From the NCBI GenBank assembly GCA_938007965.1, contig CALLMH010000023.1:45944-109943 (forward strand): DNA of 64,000 nt, read 5' to 3'. This stretch comes from an uncultured Saprospiraceae bacterium. GTDB lineage: Bacteria; Bacteroidota; Bacteroidia; Chitinophagales; Saprospiraceae. The notes under the pieces were generated by a model. It searched no databases. It saw only the letters and a program-made list of their open reading frames with translations, and was not told the DNA's origin. Shown here piece after piece: positions 9,638-18,578 of this stretch. The translations under genes were made by a program, and so were the position numbers. How positions within the stretch are numbered: position 1 is the stretch's first letter; each line of letters opens with the position of its first letter.

Positions 9638-10773
9638 CGAAACCACTTTTTGTAATAGTGCATAGGTATATTAGCCAGTTGAAACATATTAGGTTTTATG
9701 TCTCTCCAAGAGATATCTTTGTGGGATGAAAACATGTCTGTAAATACTCGACCCACACTTGAAGGTTTTGCAAATATATGGAATAACTCACCATTCAGGA
9801 TCCACTGATATTTTTTGGTACTGTATCGCCCTGATTTGGGTAGAGGCTGACCTTCTGCATCTTTTGCCCATATGAGCGGGAAGTCTACCCCATTAGCCAC
9901 CGCTAGGTCCAATGATCCCCAAAATTTAGCATTGATTTCTAATAGTAAGTACTTATCTTTCCTTCTATCTTTTTTGAACTCGACCATGGCCACCCCATCC
10001 CATTTGAGATGATCCAGTATTTTTTTGCCTAGCATTTCCATATCATCATCATAGTACCCTTCTGCAGCTACACTATACCCTCCACTAGGCGGATATTCTC
10101 TTATCCTGTGGTGAATAAAGTGGTTCATACAAACTCCATCTCTATAATAAGCAAAGAATCCATATCCATCTCCGACCACTCTTTCTTGTGCGATCAGTAC
10201 TTTGCCCGGATGCTCATTAAAGTATGCTGACGCAAGTGATTTTGCTTCTGATATCGTCTCTGGGTATTTCAGAAAGCTATCACCTGATTCTTCGGCACTT
10301 TTCAGCACCTCGACAGTCTTCCCAGATAATAGCTCTATATCCTCCGCACTTCCCAGAAACGAACTATACGGCACAGGTATATTGAGTGATTGCGCTACCT
10401 TATGTACCCACTGTTTATTGCTTGCATTTATCAGTAATTCAGCATTAGCGATCCGAATATGCGTACACTTTTCTATCTCTTGTTTGATCTCCGCACAAAG
10501 CTGAAATGATAGATAATCACTTGGAATTATGGTGAGGTATTCTTTATCTCTGAGAGTCGAGAGAATCTCCTGTTTATACTTGACTGCATCTAACTTGGGA
10601 TTAGTCAGGATGATTTTACCATTGGTATATTTAGAAAAAAAACAAATTGATCTCTTATGATAAGCTGTGACATCAAGGTGATAATCTCCTATCCTGCCTA
10701 GTGACCTTACGATTGCCAGTGTCTTTTTATGGCCTCCATCAAGGATTAAGATATTTTGCTTTTCTTTTTTCAT
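9634..10773 (-). CDS. ATP-grasp domain protein (carboxylate ligase-like)
   Basis: This 379-residue protein has an N-terminal Rossmann-like pre-ATP-grasp domain ('NILILDGGHKKTLAIVRSLG') and a C-terminal ATP-grasp domain with 'VLIAQERVVGDGYGFFAYY', 'WDGVAMVEFKKD' and 'YLLLEINAKFWGSLDLAV', the last giving the Mg-binding Glu/Asn pair. ATP-grasp enzymes join a carboxylate to an amine, thiol or similar nucleophile through an acyl-phosphate. It is the first gene of the operon that continues with PHP, GT-C and C5-epimerase-like genes, so it may decorate a uronic acid or other carboxylated sugar. The substrate is unknown. Confidence 0.82.
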   Translation of the reverse strand: MKKEKQNILILDGGHKKTLAIVRSLGRIGDYHLDVTAYHKRSICFFSKYTNGKIILTNPKLDAVKYKQEILSTLRDKEYLTIIPSDYLSFQLCAEIKQEIEKCTHIRIANAELLINASNKQWVHKVAQSLNIPVPYSSFLGSAEDIELLSGKTVEVLKSAEESGDSFLKYPETISEAKSLASAYFNEHPGKVLIAQERVVGDGYGFFAYYRDGVCMNHFIHHRIREYPPSGGYSVAAEGYYDDDMEMLGKKILDHLKWDGVAMVEFKKDRRKDKYLLLEINAKFWGSLDLAVANGVDFPLIWAKDAEGQPLPKSGRYSTKKYQWILNGELFHIFAKPSSVGRVFTDMFSSHKDISWRDIKPNMFQLANIPMHYYKKWFR

Positions 10774-11119
10774 CTATTTCAAGAGGTGAAAGTAATCAAT
10801 ATTAAACCACTTCAAAAATACTCTATGACCGAATCACCAAATCGCTTGTATTTCTTGATATCTTTTAAATAGTGATACTGAAAAAATAACGTTAATCAAG
10901 ATAATCATATAAAGATGAGTAAAGAAACAAAAGCTCAATATAATCAATTACGAGTCATGGAGGCAGAAAAAAACATGTGATAACATAAGATCATCAATGT
11001 CACTTTTTCATAAGAGGTCAAACGGAAACCCTATCATTAAATACGTATGTAAATCCTATTTTACTAAAAGGATTAACTCAATTTTGATTAATTTACGACC
11101 AAAGAATAAATAGTAACCA
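10774..11119. other. Divergent intergenic region ATP-grasp / radC
   Basis: This gap holds no gene I can support. A 21-codon open frame at 10915-10980 is too short and has no recognisable feature. Promoters for both divergent genes must lie here, but no clear TAnnTTTG box was found. Confidence 0.4.
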
Positions 11120-11815
11120 ATGTCCACAAATCTAAAATTGAATATAAAATCATGGTCAGAAGAAGACAGACCACGAGAAAAGTTGATGCTCAAAGGAAGA
11201 GAAGCATTATCCGATGCTGAATTACTAGCCATCCTCATCGGATCTGGTAATACTGAGATGTCCGCCGTCGGTCTATCACAGCTCATCCTAAGTTCTGCCG
11301 ATAATAACTTACATGAATTGGGTAAAAAAGATTTGGCAGATTTTATGGTATTCAAAGGTATAGGCGAAGCAAAAGCCATCACTATCGCCGCAGCACTCGA
11401 AATCGGAAGGCGAAGACAAATAACAGACCCCAAAGAACAACCCAAGATACTATCTAGTCACGATGCATATAAGTGTATCGCGCCCATCATAGCGGACAAT
11501 AATTATGAAGAATTCTGGATATTATTACTGAATCGTGGTTCCAAATTAATAAAGAAATTAAAAATCAGTAGTGGTGGAGTGAATGCAGTATTGGCAGATC
11601 CAAGATTGATATTCAAGCCTGCGATAGAGAACCTAGCTTCGGTGATCATCCTCGTACATAATCATCCAAGTGGCAATCTACGACCTAGCCGCGAAGATCT
11701 CAACATCACCAAAAAATTGCAAGAGGGTGCTAAGTTACTAGACTTCTCTATCCCTGACCATCTTATCATAACTCAAGATGGATATCTGAGTTTTGCAGAT
11801 GAAGGTCTGATGTAA
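11120..11815 (+). CDS. radC: RadC family JAB-domain protein
   Basis: This 231-residue protein has the complete RadC layout: an N-terminal helix-hairpin-helix region ('LSDAELLAILIGSGN' and 'FKGIGEAKAITIAAALEIGRR') and a C-terminal JAB/MPN-like metal-binding domain with 'LVHNHPSGNLRPSREDL' (His180, His182, Asp193). RadC was first linked to DNA repair, but that role is disputed and the metal domain suggests a hydrolase. The gene stands alone as a housekeeping copy of normal length, not a phage-type short form. A weak AT hairpin (11819-11838) follows the stop codon. Confidence 0.95.
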   Translation: MSTNLKLNIKSWSEEDRPREKLMLKGREALSDAELLAILIGSGNTEMSAVGLSQLILSSADNNLHELGKKDLADFMVFKGIGEAKAITIAAALEIGRRRQITDPKEQPKILSSHDAYKCIAPIIADNNYEEFWILLLNRGSKLIKKLKISSGGVNAVLADPRLIFKPAIENLASVIILVHNHPSGNLRPSREDLNITKKLQEGAKLLDFSIPDHLIITQDGYLSFADEGLM

Positions 11816-12018
11816 GGAATCTATATTTGAGTATAGATACAATTTAACTTTCCATTTTAGAGGACACAATAAATATTTTGTCAATGTCATCATAAGGCCA
11901 TATAGCAAAAAAGCCTTGATGCACATATTCTGTTAAATCAGCAAAACTACATCGCGAAATACACCTTTTGAAATAATATTTTCGCTATCCAATTAACATT
12001 CATTACTTTTATATCCAA

Positions 12019-12474
12019 ATGAGCAATAAAATAAAAGAACGCATGACATTAAAGCAATTAATAAAGCTAGAAAACAAGGCCAAGGAGGTTTGGGTGATCA
12101 GTCCTACTTTACATTATGATACGGAGAACAAAGAATTCTCGGAATTGGTTAGTGTAAACTTAGACGAGAAGACGAAATACAGATATATAGTCCCTGCAAC
12201 GAAGACTGTAGAAAAAAACTTGAAGCTTTATAAAAAAATATATAACGTCTCTGAAGTGGAGATTGCAGCTAATTTCTTAATTCTTCCTGATACAGAATTT
12301 ATCCCCTTTATGGAAGAAACAGCAATCTATAATGCATCGACAAAAGCGATAGCATGTGCAGCACCTGCGACAGAAGATAGTAATGATGTCATCAAATTCA
12401 ATGAGACTACTTCTAAGACTATGGCGAAAGCATTCAAAGCGATCTGGAAAAAATATAAGAGAACAAATCCATAG
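12019..12474 (+). CDS. Hypothetical protein, no recognised family
   Basis: I do not recognise this 151-residue protein with certainty. It has no signal peptide or membrane segment, so it is probably cytoplasmic. The N-terminus 'MTLKQLIKLENKAKEVWVIS' is a charged helix running into a beta strand; 'KYRYIVPATKTVEKNL' and 'FLILPDTEFIPFMEETAIYN' look like alternating strands and helices; the C-terminus is strongly basic (KAIWKKYKRTNP). The 'EVWVISPTL...KYRYIVP' pattern faintly recalls the phospholipase-D-like sensor part of some regulators, but no HKD motif is visible. It stands alone and is followed by a strong hairpin. Codon use looks like its neighbours, so I take it as real. Confidence 0.7.
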   Translation: MSNKIKERMTLKQLIKLENKAKEVWVISPTLHYDTENKEFSELVSVNLDEKTKYRYIVPATKTVEKNLKLYKKIYNVSEVEIAANFLILPDTEFIPFMEETAIYNASTKAIACAAPATEDSNDVIKFNETTSKTMAKAFKAIWKKYKRTNP

Positions 12475-12488
12475 AAAGAATAATGACT

Positions 12489-12540
12489 ATAGAATAAGGA
12501 TATTCGTAAATAACGAATATCCCTATTCTATAACATTTTT
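12489..12540 (+). terminator. Long hairpin terminator after the orphan gene
   Basis: A 19-base-pair stem with one mismatch (12489-12507 with 12513-12531) encloses a five-base loop and is followed by a T-run (12536-12541). It begins 14 bases after the stop codon. Its core, CGTAAATAACGAA, recurs in the hairpin after gldH at 41093-41127 and belongs to the dispersed repeat family. Confidence 0.8.
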
Positions 12541-12582
12541 TCTAACTACTTCTGAAAAGAAGTGACGCCCATTTGCTTTGCA
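12505..12582 (+). repeat. Dispersed intergenic repeat, copy A
   Basis: After the hairpin, 'TTCTAACTACTTCTGAAAAG' (12540-12559) is nearly identical to 41148-41165 after gldH, and 'CGCCCATTTGCTTTG' aligns with the 'GCCC..TTTTG' tail of copies B and G. The copy lies in a convergent gap. There is no open reading frame in it. Confidence 0.6.
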
Positions 12583-12724
12583 AGCCATTCTGACTAAAGC
12601 ATGGTTCTGTTTTTAACGAAAATTAGTCTCCGAAAACTACACTGACTAAGGCCAATTTAACTTGTTGCAGAAAAATAATGCTATTTTGTCAAGATATCAT
12701 CGTAGAAACTCACTCCAAAAATAA

Positions 12725-14134
12725 TCACCCTTCCTCAGCTAGGATCTGGGTTTGATACTTCTTATAATCTTCCCCTTTTTCTTTCGCTATTTTGATGGCT
12801 TTCTCGAGGATATTCTTAGCATCTTTAGTTTTATCTCTATCCGTATATAGCGATGCCAGCAATTCGAGGTATATAAGAGATTTTGGATTGAGTTGAATTG
12901 CCGACTTCATCAATGATGTAGCTTTTTTCAATTCTTTATCATCTATGTTATTACTATTTGAGATATAGCGCGCGACGATATACATCATATGATGATCTTT
13001 TCCATGATCTTTTAGATATTGATCTGATAGTGCTAACACTTTTTCGGTACTCTGATCGGCCATTAGGCGATTAATAAAGTAATGTGTTGCCTTTGTTTTA
13101 CTATTTTCAGGATCAAGATTATCATACAAAGAGATAGCCTCTTCAAGCGTAGGTCTAGGTACTGCATTGTGTAGTGTACGATATGTAAGTACTTCGAGTG
13201 TCCGTCTCACAATAGATTCACCGAACTGTGCTATAAAGTCCTCTTTATGATCACATATGTATCTGTATTCTTCTGAGAATGTACTCGACACGAAGTCCAT
13301 GATAAACTTCCTATTCTCCTCTGTACCCCAATCAGCCTGAGTCGCAAGGTACTTAGTCGCTGCACTTCGACTACTTCCATCCATAAATTCTAATCTAAGA
13401 TAGGCTTCCTGTTTCAGTACTTCAGGTGGCATATCTCCTTCTCCTAATACTGCCAACACCTTTTCCGAAGATTCTTCTACAGTTTCATAGCTGTCTAAAA
13501 TCTTAGCACGCCTTGTGGCTTGCGATATGGATATATTACCCGTTGCAGTATCGATGGGTTTTTTCGGTTCCTTTCGAGATGAGGTCTTTTTATTTTTGAT
13601 TTTTGGAGCTGCTGAAACTACATCCGTAGACTTAGGTGTTTTTTTCTTTATTTTGGAAACACCAGTTACAGTACCGTCTTTTCTCCTTACTGCTGTAGCG
13701 TCTGATACGAAGTAACTATTAGGGTCTAGTGCCGCCTGGCCTGCACTCAGCAATTCTGATATAGTAAGCTCTTTATCAACTTGATATTTTATCAATCCAT
13801 CAGGGTCTAAGATAAACATCGTCGGTAGAAACACCACATCATACTTCTTTCTGAGTTCTGCCGCCTTAGTAGGGTTTTGCATATTGACCCTATAATTGAT
13901 AAAGTGCTCGTTGAAGAATCTAGCCACATCTTTATCTTTGAATTTTTCTTCCATATGCTTACAAGGAACACACCAATCTGCATATGTATCGATGAATACA
14001 TTCTTATTACGCTCTTTAGCTATACTCATGATTGCTGCGAGATTACCATCCGTAAATCGAATCTCTTCCTGCGCAGATATCAATCCACTGCAGCATATCA
14101 ACATTACAAATAATATGGATTTAATTGTAGTCAA
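12725..14134 (-). CDS. Secreted thioredoxin-fold protein with TPR region
   Basis: This 469-residue protein begins with a signal peptide (to about ISAQ, residue 22), so it is exported. A thioredoxin-like domain follows with the redox motif WCVPC at residues 54-58, preceded by 'KNVFIDTYAD' and followed by the cis-proline segment 'FLPTMFILDPDG'. A basic, disordered linker (about residues 150-200, rich in KKKTPK) leads to an alpha-helical C-terminal half with TPR-like repeats ('KKATSLMKSAIQLNPKSLIYLELLASL'). It probably reduces or isomerises disulfides in the periplasm. It lies 54 bases downstream of a paralogue of the same design, so the pair looks like a tandem duplication. Confidence 0.88.
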   Translation of the reverse strand: MTTIKSILFVMLICCSGLISAQEEIRFTDGNLAAIMSIAKERNKNVFIDTYADWCVPCKHMEEKFKDKDVARFFNEHFINYRVNMQNPTKAAELRKKYDVVFLPTMFILDPDGLIKYQVDKELTISELLSAGQAALDPNSYFVSDATAVRRKDGTVTGVSKIKKKTPKSTDVVSAAPKIKNKKTSSRKEPKKPIDTATGNISISQATRRAKILDSYETVEESSEKVLAVLGEGDMPPEVLKQEAYLRLEFMDGSSRSAATKYLATQADWGTEENRKFIMDFVSSTFSEEYRYICDHKEDFIAQFGESIVRRTLEVLTYRTLHNAVPRPTLEEAISLYDNLDPENSKTKATHYFINRLMADQSTEKVLALSDQYLKDHGKDHHMMYIVARYISNSNNIDDKELKKATSLMKSAIQLNPKSLIYLELLASLYTDRDKTKDAKNILEKAIKIAKEKGEDYKKYQTQILAEEG

Positions 14135-14188
14135 GTATTAATTAGATTAAATTATTTTAGGAGTTCATTATAATCTGAGCCTGTTCTC

Positions 14189-15358
14189 TTATGCTTTCTT
14201 CTTTTCTAGTACTTTCAACATCATTTCGAGAGACTTAGATTTTTCGCCCGATTTTTCAGCATTTTTCAATCCTTTAGTGAGCACCTTCTCGGCACCTTCA
14301 TAATCCTCGAGCAACATCAGCGTTTTGGAATACGCTAAGGCACTATTTACTGATTTTGACTTCTTGAAGTACTTCTTTGATATATTTTTTGCAGTTTTTA
14401 GCATCTCAATATCATCTCCAAAGATCTTATGAATTGTAAGGATGATCCCATTTATTTGCTCTACATCTCCATTGAGATAGATTTTCGTTATATCCTTGGC
14501 TGCGGATGCATACATTGATTTATCTTTCATACTTTTTGCATAAGCCATCTTAGCCATCAACTCGTACGTTTCGGATCCTGTAGTAAGCGCCTTAGACTTT
14601 GTTATTGCTTCATCGAGCAGCGTTTCTGTTTCATATTCTACGGCTTTGTTTACCGTCTTATTGCACGCTGACTTCACCTTCTTATCGAACTCTGCTTCGC
14701 CGATGAGCGCTATGATACCTGACTTATTCTCCACCATCATATCGAATATCTTAGAGTCCGCATCTACTGTTGCAATGTGGTAAAATTTAAGTTTTTGCTC
14801 TTCTGTAATTTCTGGATTAGACTTCAAATAACTATTAGATATCCTTAGACTAGGCTTATTTGCTCTATTTAGTGCTTTCACATAGCTGTATACCACATTA
14901 TACGATCTATCTCCATCGTCATACTTTTCTTTGTATTTGCCACTAGTATCGTAACCTTTGATCGCTTGCTTGGCCATAGCGATCAGTTGATCTCCTTTCT
15001 GTCCACCTTTGATCTTTTTCACTACGTTACCTTCCCCATCTAGAAAAAACATGGTAGGATAAGCTGACACAGGATATTTACTATCGAATGTTCGTCCATT
15101 TTTGGATTCCATATCTAATTTGAGATTGATAAAATTTTCATTGTAAATCTCTCCGACATCCGACTTTACAAATTCATGTTTTGCCATTCGTTTACATGGA
15201 CCACACCACTCTGCGTACGAATCTACGAACATGAGTTTATCTTGTTCTTTTGCCATTTCCAAAGCTTCTTGCCACTTGACTTTTACGAACTCTATGCCCT
15301 GAGCATAATTAGAAAATGAAATAGAAAATAAAAAAATGAAAATTATAAAACGTTTCAT
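14189..15358 (-). CDS. Secreted thioredoxin-fold protein with helical repeats
   Basis: This protein is built like its downstream neighbour: a signal peptide (MKRFIIFIFLFSISF..YAQ), a thioredoxin-like domain with WCGPC and the segment 'YPVSAYPTMFFLDGEGNVVK', then a long helical region ending in TPR-like repeats ('ALAYSKTLMLLEDYEGAEKV'). The start at 15358 gives a compact signal peptide; an ATG three codons upstream (15367) is the alternative. It is likely a periplasmic thiol-disulfide protein. Together with the next gene it forms a two-gene minus-strand unit. Confidence 0.88.
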   Translation of the reverse strand: MKRFIIFIFLFSISFSNYAQGIEFVKVKWQEALEMAKEQDKLMFVDSYAEWCGPCKRMAKHEFVKSDVGEIYNENFINLKLDMESKNGRTFDSKYPVSAYPTMFFLDGEGNVVKKIKGGQKGDQLIAMAKQAIKGYDTSGKYKEKYDDGDRSYNVVYSYVKALNRANKPSLRISNSYLKSNPEITEEQKLKFYHIATVDADSKIFDMMVENKSGIIALIGEAEFDKKVKSACNKTVNKAVEYETETLLDEAITKSKALTTGSETYELMAKMAYAKSMKDKSMYASAAKDITKIYLNGDVEQINGIILTIHKIFGDDIEMLKTAKNISKKYFKKSKSVNSALAYSKTLMLLEDYEGAEKVLTKGLKNAEKSGEKSKSLEMMLKVLEKKKA

Positions 15359-15842
15359 AGATATCATATTAATTAAAAAAGCAATATAAAGATAAGTCGA
15401 GAATTTGGATTCTCATAATGGGATATTTCTGCCTATTGTGTATGCTGCAAATAGAACGTAAAAATATAGTTCTCAGTTCGTGGTTTTATTAGTAAACGTA
15501 GATTTAACAAGATGGTAACGTGTATTAATAAATATAATTAATCGCCTTCTGTATCAAATCAAATATTGCCTTATATAACGAATCCTAGATTCACAAAAAA
15601 ACGATCTCAGCACCAAAGCCAAATATTTATAAAAAACTATCAATTTAATCTTCTTGTACAGTAGAGAGAACAAATTTATATGAATAACTTTCAACCCCTA
15701 TTGTTCGCTATCCGTATTGATAAAGACAAACCTTTTCAATTCCGCTTAATCCCGTCTCCATTTATTTAGGTAAAAACGATAAACAAATCTATTTTATTTT
15801 ATATCTTGAAGGCACACATTAATCACTCGAAATCTAGATAAT
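15359..15842. other. Divergent intergenic region thioredoxin / glgA
   Basis: No gene is seen in this AT-rich gap. On the minus strand TAAATTTG (15671-15678) matches the -7 consensus, but no TTG lies 19-21 bases from it. The promoter of the glycogen operon must lie near its right end; 'TATATCTTG' around 15800 is only an approximate -7 box. Confidence 0.4.
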
Positions 15843-17276
15843 TTGAAAGTATTATTTGCTTCGGCAGAATGTTACCCAATCGCTAAAGTAGGAGGTCTCG
15901 CCGACGTCGTCGGTGCTCTACCCAAATATCTCAACAATCAAGGGCATGAAGTAGTAGTGGCAATGCCTAAATATGACCTTCCATGGATAAATAACCAATC
16001 TCTAGAATCAATACAATCCGGAACAATCCAGATCCTAAATAAAAAATATGAATACGACTTAGAGCTACTCGACCGATCTATATTAGGCTTCGAAGTCATG
16101 TTCGTAGATATTCCAGAATTATTTTTCCGTAAAGGGGTCTATTCAGATGATAAGAGTAACTACTTCACAGATGAGCCAGAAAGATACACTTCATTTGCAA
16201 AGGTGCTTTTGAATTGGGTCCTTTCTCAAAGCGATCGACCTGATATCGTACATTGTCATGATCATCATACATCACTGATTCCATTTATGATGACAAAGTG
16301 TCATAAATATGAAGTATTGTCAAGCATACCTACGGTACTAACTATTCATAATGAAAAGTATAGAGGAAGATTTTCGTGGCAAAAGGAATACTTACTACCC
16401 GAATATTCTACTAAAAACAGAGGCTTGTTAGACTGGGATGGAATGATCGACCCGCTGGCATGTGGTATCAAGTGTTGCTGGCAGATGACAACGGTATCTC
16501 CGTCATATATGGAAGAATTACTATCCGCTCCTGGCGATCTAAGACCACTTTTTCAACAAGAAAAATCAAAAGCTCGCGGGCTCATCAATGGCATAGATAG
16601 CGATTACTGGAATCCCAAGAAGGATATAATGATAGCCCATCAGCTTAAGAGAAGCATCAATGTATACAAATCAAAAAATAAACAAACACTTTGTAAGCAA
16701 ATGGGTCTTAACCCTAATCTCCCATTGATCTCATTTATCGGAAGATTAGCAGCCGAAAAAGGGGCAGACTTAATTCCAGACACCATCCTTAAAATCTACA
16801 AGAAATCAACTCCCATCAATATCATCATCCTGGGTACTGGAATGGCAGAACTCGAACAAAAACTTAACCATATAGGTAACCAATATAGAAATACACTATC
16901 TATCAACATCATGTATAATGAAGCTATGGCACATCAGATATATGCTGGATCTGACTTCTTACTTATGCCCTCTAGAGTAGAACCTTGCGGACTTAATCAG
17001 ATGTACGCTCTTAGATACGGTACTATACCAATAGTCAGGTCTACTGGTGGATTAAAGGATACCGTCATAGACATCAAATATAAAAAAGGCAACGGAATCC
17101 GATTTGAAGAAGCCAATATAGAATCTATAGCGAAAGCTTGTAATCGCGCCTTTCGATTATTCAATAATAAATCGAAGATGTCAGATACCATCGAAAATAC
17201 TCTCGCTTCCAATTTTAGCTGGGACGCATCGGCAAATAACTATATAAATCTATATCAAGAACTGATTAAAAATTAA
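15843..17276 (+). CDS. glgA: Glycogen synthase
   Basis: This 477-residue GT5 enzyme adds glucose from ADP-glucose to the non-reducing end of glycogen in the cytoplasm. The ADP-glucose-binding 'KVGGLADVVGALPKYL' is at the N-terminus, 'DIVHCHDHHTSLIPF' is in the acceptor domain, and the C-terminal domain has 'ISFIGRLAAEKGADL' and the EX7E-like segment 'MPSRVEPCGLNQMYALRYG'. The start is TTG at 15843, giving the normal N-terminus LKVLFASAECYP. It is the first gene of the glgA-glgC-glgB-GH31 operon; glgC follows after three bases. Family length is normal. Confidence 0.96.
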   Translation: MKVLFASAECYPIAKVGGLADVVGALPKYLNNQGHEVVVAMPKYDLPWINNQSLESIQSGTIQILNKKYEYDLELLDRSILGFEVMFVDIPELFFRKGVYSDDKSNYFTDEPERYTSFAKVLLNWVLSQSDRPDIVHCHDHHTSLIPFMMTKCHKYEVLSSIPTVLTIHNEKYRGRFSWQKEYLLPEYSTKNRGLLDWDGMIDPLACGIKCCWQMTTVSPSYMEELLSAPGDLRPLFQQEKSKARGLINGIDSDYWNPKKDIMIAHQLKRSINVYKSKNKQTLCKQMGLNPNLPLISFIGRLAAEKGADLIPDTILKIYKKSTPINIIILGTGMAELEQKLNHIGNQYRNTLSINIMYNEAMAHQIYAGSDFLLMPSRVEPCGLNQMYALRYGTIPIVRSTGGLKDTVIDIKYKKGNGIRFEEANIESIAKACNRAFRLFNNKSKMSDTIENTLASNFSWDASANNYINLYQELIKN

Positions 17277-17279
17277 TAT

Positions 17280-18578
17280 ATGCAACCAACAAAAGATATA
17301 AATCAAAGATGTGTAAGTCTCATACTTGGTGGAGGTGTAGGGTCTAGACTGTACCCGCTCACAAAAGAAAGATCTAAGCCCGCTGTGCCGATTGGTGGGA
17401 AGTATCGACTGATCGATGTACCTATTTCCAATTGCCTCAACTCAGGCCTAAGAAGAATATATGTACTGACACAATATAACTCCGCCTCCCTAAATAAACA
17501 TATCAAAAACACATTCAATTTTGATCGGTTTTCTTCAGCATTTGTGGATGTATTAGCCGCCGAGCAGACGAAAGAAAACTACAATTGGTTCCAAGGTACG
17601 GCAGATGCAGTTCGTCAATCACTTAGGAATATTCAAAACGACGAAGCAGACTATATACTTATACTTTCCGGAGATCAGTTGTACCATATGGATTTCGAAG
17701 AATTCATCAGAAAACATATAGAAAACAATGCTGACGTCTCTATTGCTACCATCCCATGTAACGCAAAGCAGGCGCCCGCATTTGGAATCATGAAAGTAGC
17801 GGCAAGTGGCAAGATTGATGACTTCATAGAAAAGCCAGCCGCTGAATTACTTCCAAATTGGGAATCAGAAGTCAGTGATGACCTCAAAAATCAAGGTAGA
17901 AACTATCTTGCATCTATGGGGATATATATCTTCTCTAGAAAGGTGCTAGAAGATATGTTGAACAAATACGATAAAGCCATAGATTTCGGAAAAGAAATAA
18001 TCCCTAATAGTCTTACAGATAAGCTAAATGTATACGGCTATAAGTACGATGGGTTCTGGGAAGACGTAGGAGATATCAAAGATTACTTCGATGCCAATCT
18101 TGAGATGGCTGGCGATGCACCTAGATTTACATTATTTGACAAGAACAATACAGTATTTACCAGAGGTAGAATGCTCCCCCCGTCTAAGCTTTTCGGCGTG
18201 AAAGTGACTAAGAGTCTTATCGCCGAGGGTGCTCTATTATATGCCAAGGAAATCACCAATTCCATAATAGGTATAAGATCATGGATAGGCACTGGCACTG
18301 TTATAGAAAATTGTTACATCATTGGGAACGACGAATTTAGTTCGCTAGATAAAATTATGACCAAAGACGTCAAAAATCTCAAAGGAATAGGGAAGGACTG
18401 TATTATAAAAAATGCAATAGTCGACAAACATGTACAAATAGGAGACAACTGTAGTATCGTCGGTGGCGATGAACTAGAAGATATGGAGACAGACAACTAC
18501 GTAATTCGAAAAGGTCTCGTGGTAATCAATAAAAACGCTGTAATTCCAGCAGGAACCAAAATAGGAGTGACAATTTGA
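17280..18578 (+). CDS. glgC: Glucose-1-phosphate adenylyltransferase
   Basis: This 432-residue enzyme makes ADP-glucose from ATP and glucose-1-phosphate, the committed step of bacterial glycogen synthesis. The nucleotidyltransferase motif 'LILGGGVGSRLYPLTKERSK' is at residues 15-34, followed by 'PAVPIGGKYRLIDVPISNC' and 'LILSGDQLYHMDFEEF'. The C-terminal part is a left-handed beta-helix with hexapeptide repeats, the usual regulatory domain. It lies between glgA and glgB, ending in a TTGA overlap with the start of glgB. Allosteric control by sugar phosphates is known for the family but not visible here. Confidence 0.97.
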   Translation: MQPTKDINQRCVSLILGGGVGSRLYPLTKERSKPAVPIGGKYRLIDVPISNCLNSGLRRIYVLTQYNSASLNKHIKNTFNFDRFSSAFVDVLAAEQTKENYNWFQGTADAVRQSLRNIQNDEADYILILSGDQLYHMDFEEFIRKHIENNADVSIATIPCNAKQAPAFGIMKVAASGKIDDFIEKPAAELLPNWESEVSDDLKNQGRNYLASMGIYIFSRKVLEDMLNKYDKAIDFGKEIIPNSLTDKLNVYGYKYDGFWEDVGDIKDYFDANLEMAGDAPRFTLFDKNNTVFTRGRMLPPSKLFGVKVTKSLIAEGALLYAKEITNSIIGIRSWIGTGTVIENCYIIGNDEFSSLDKIMTKDVKNLKGIGKDCIIKNAIVDKHVQIGDNCSIVGGDELEDMETDNYVIRKGLVVINKNAVIPAGTKIGVTI

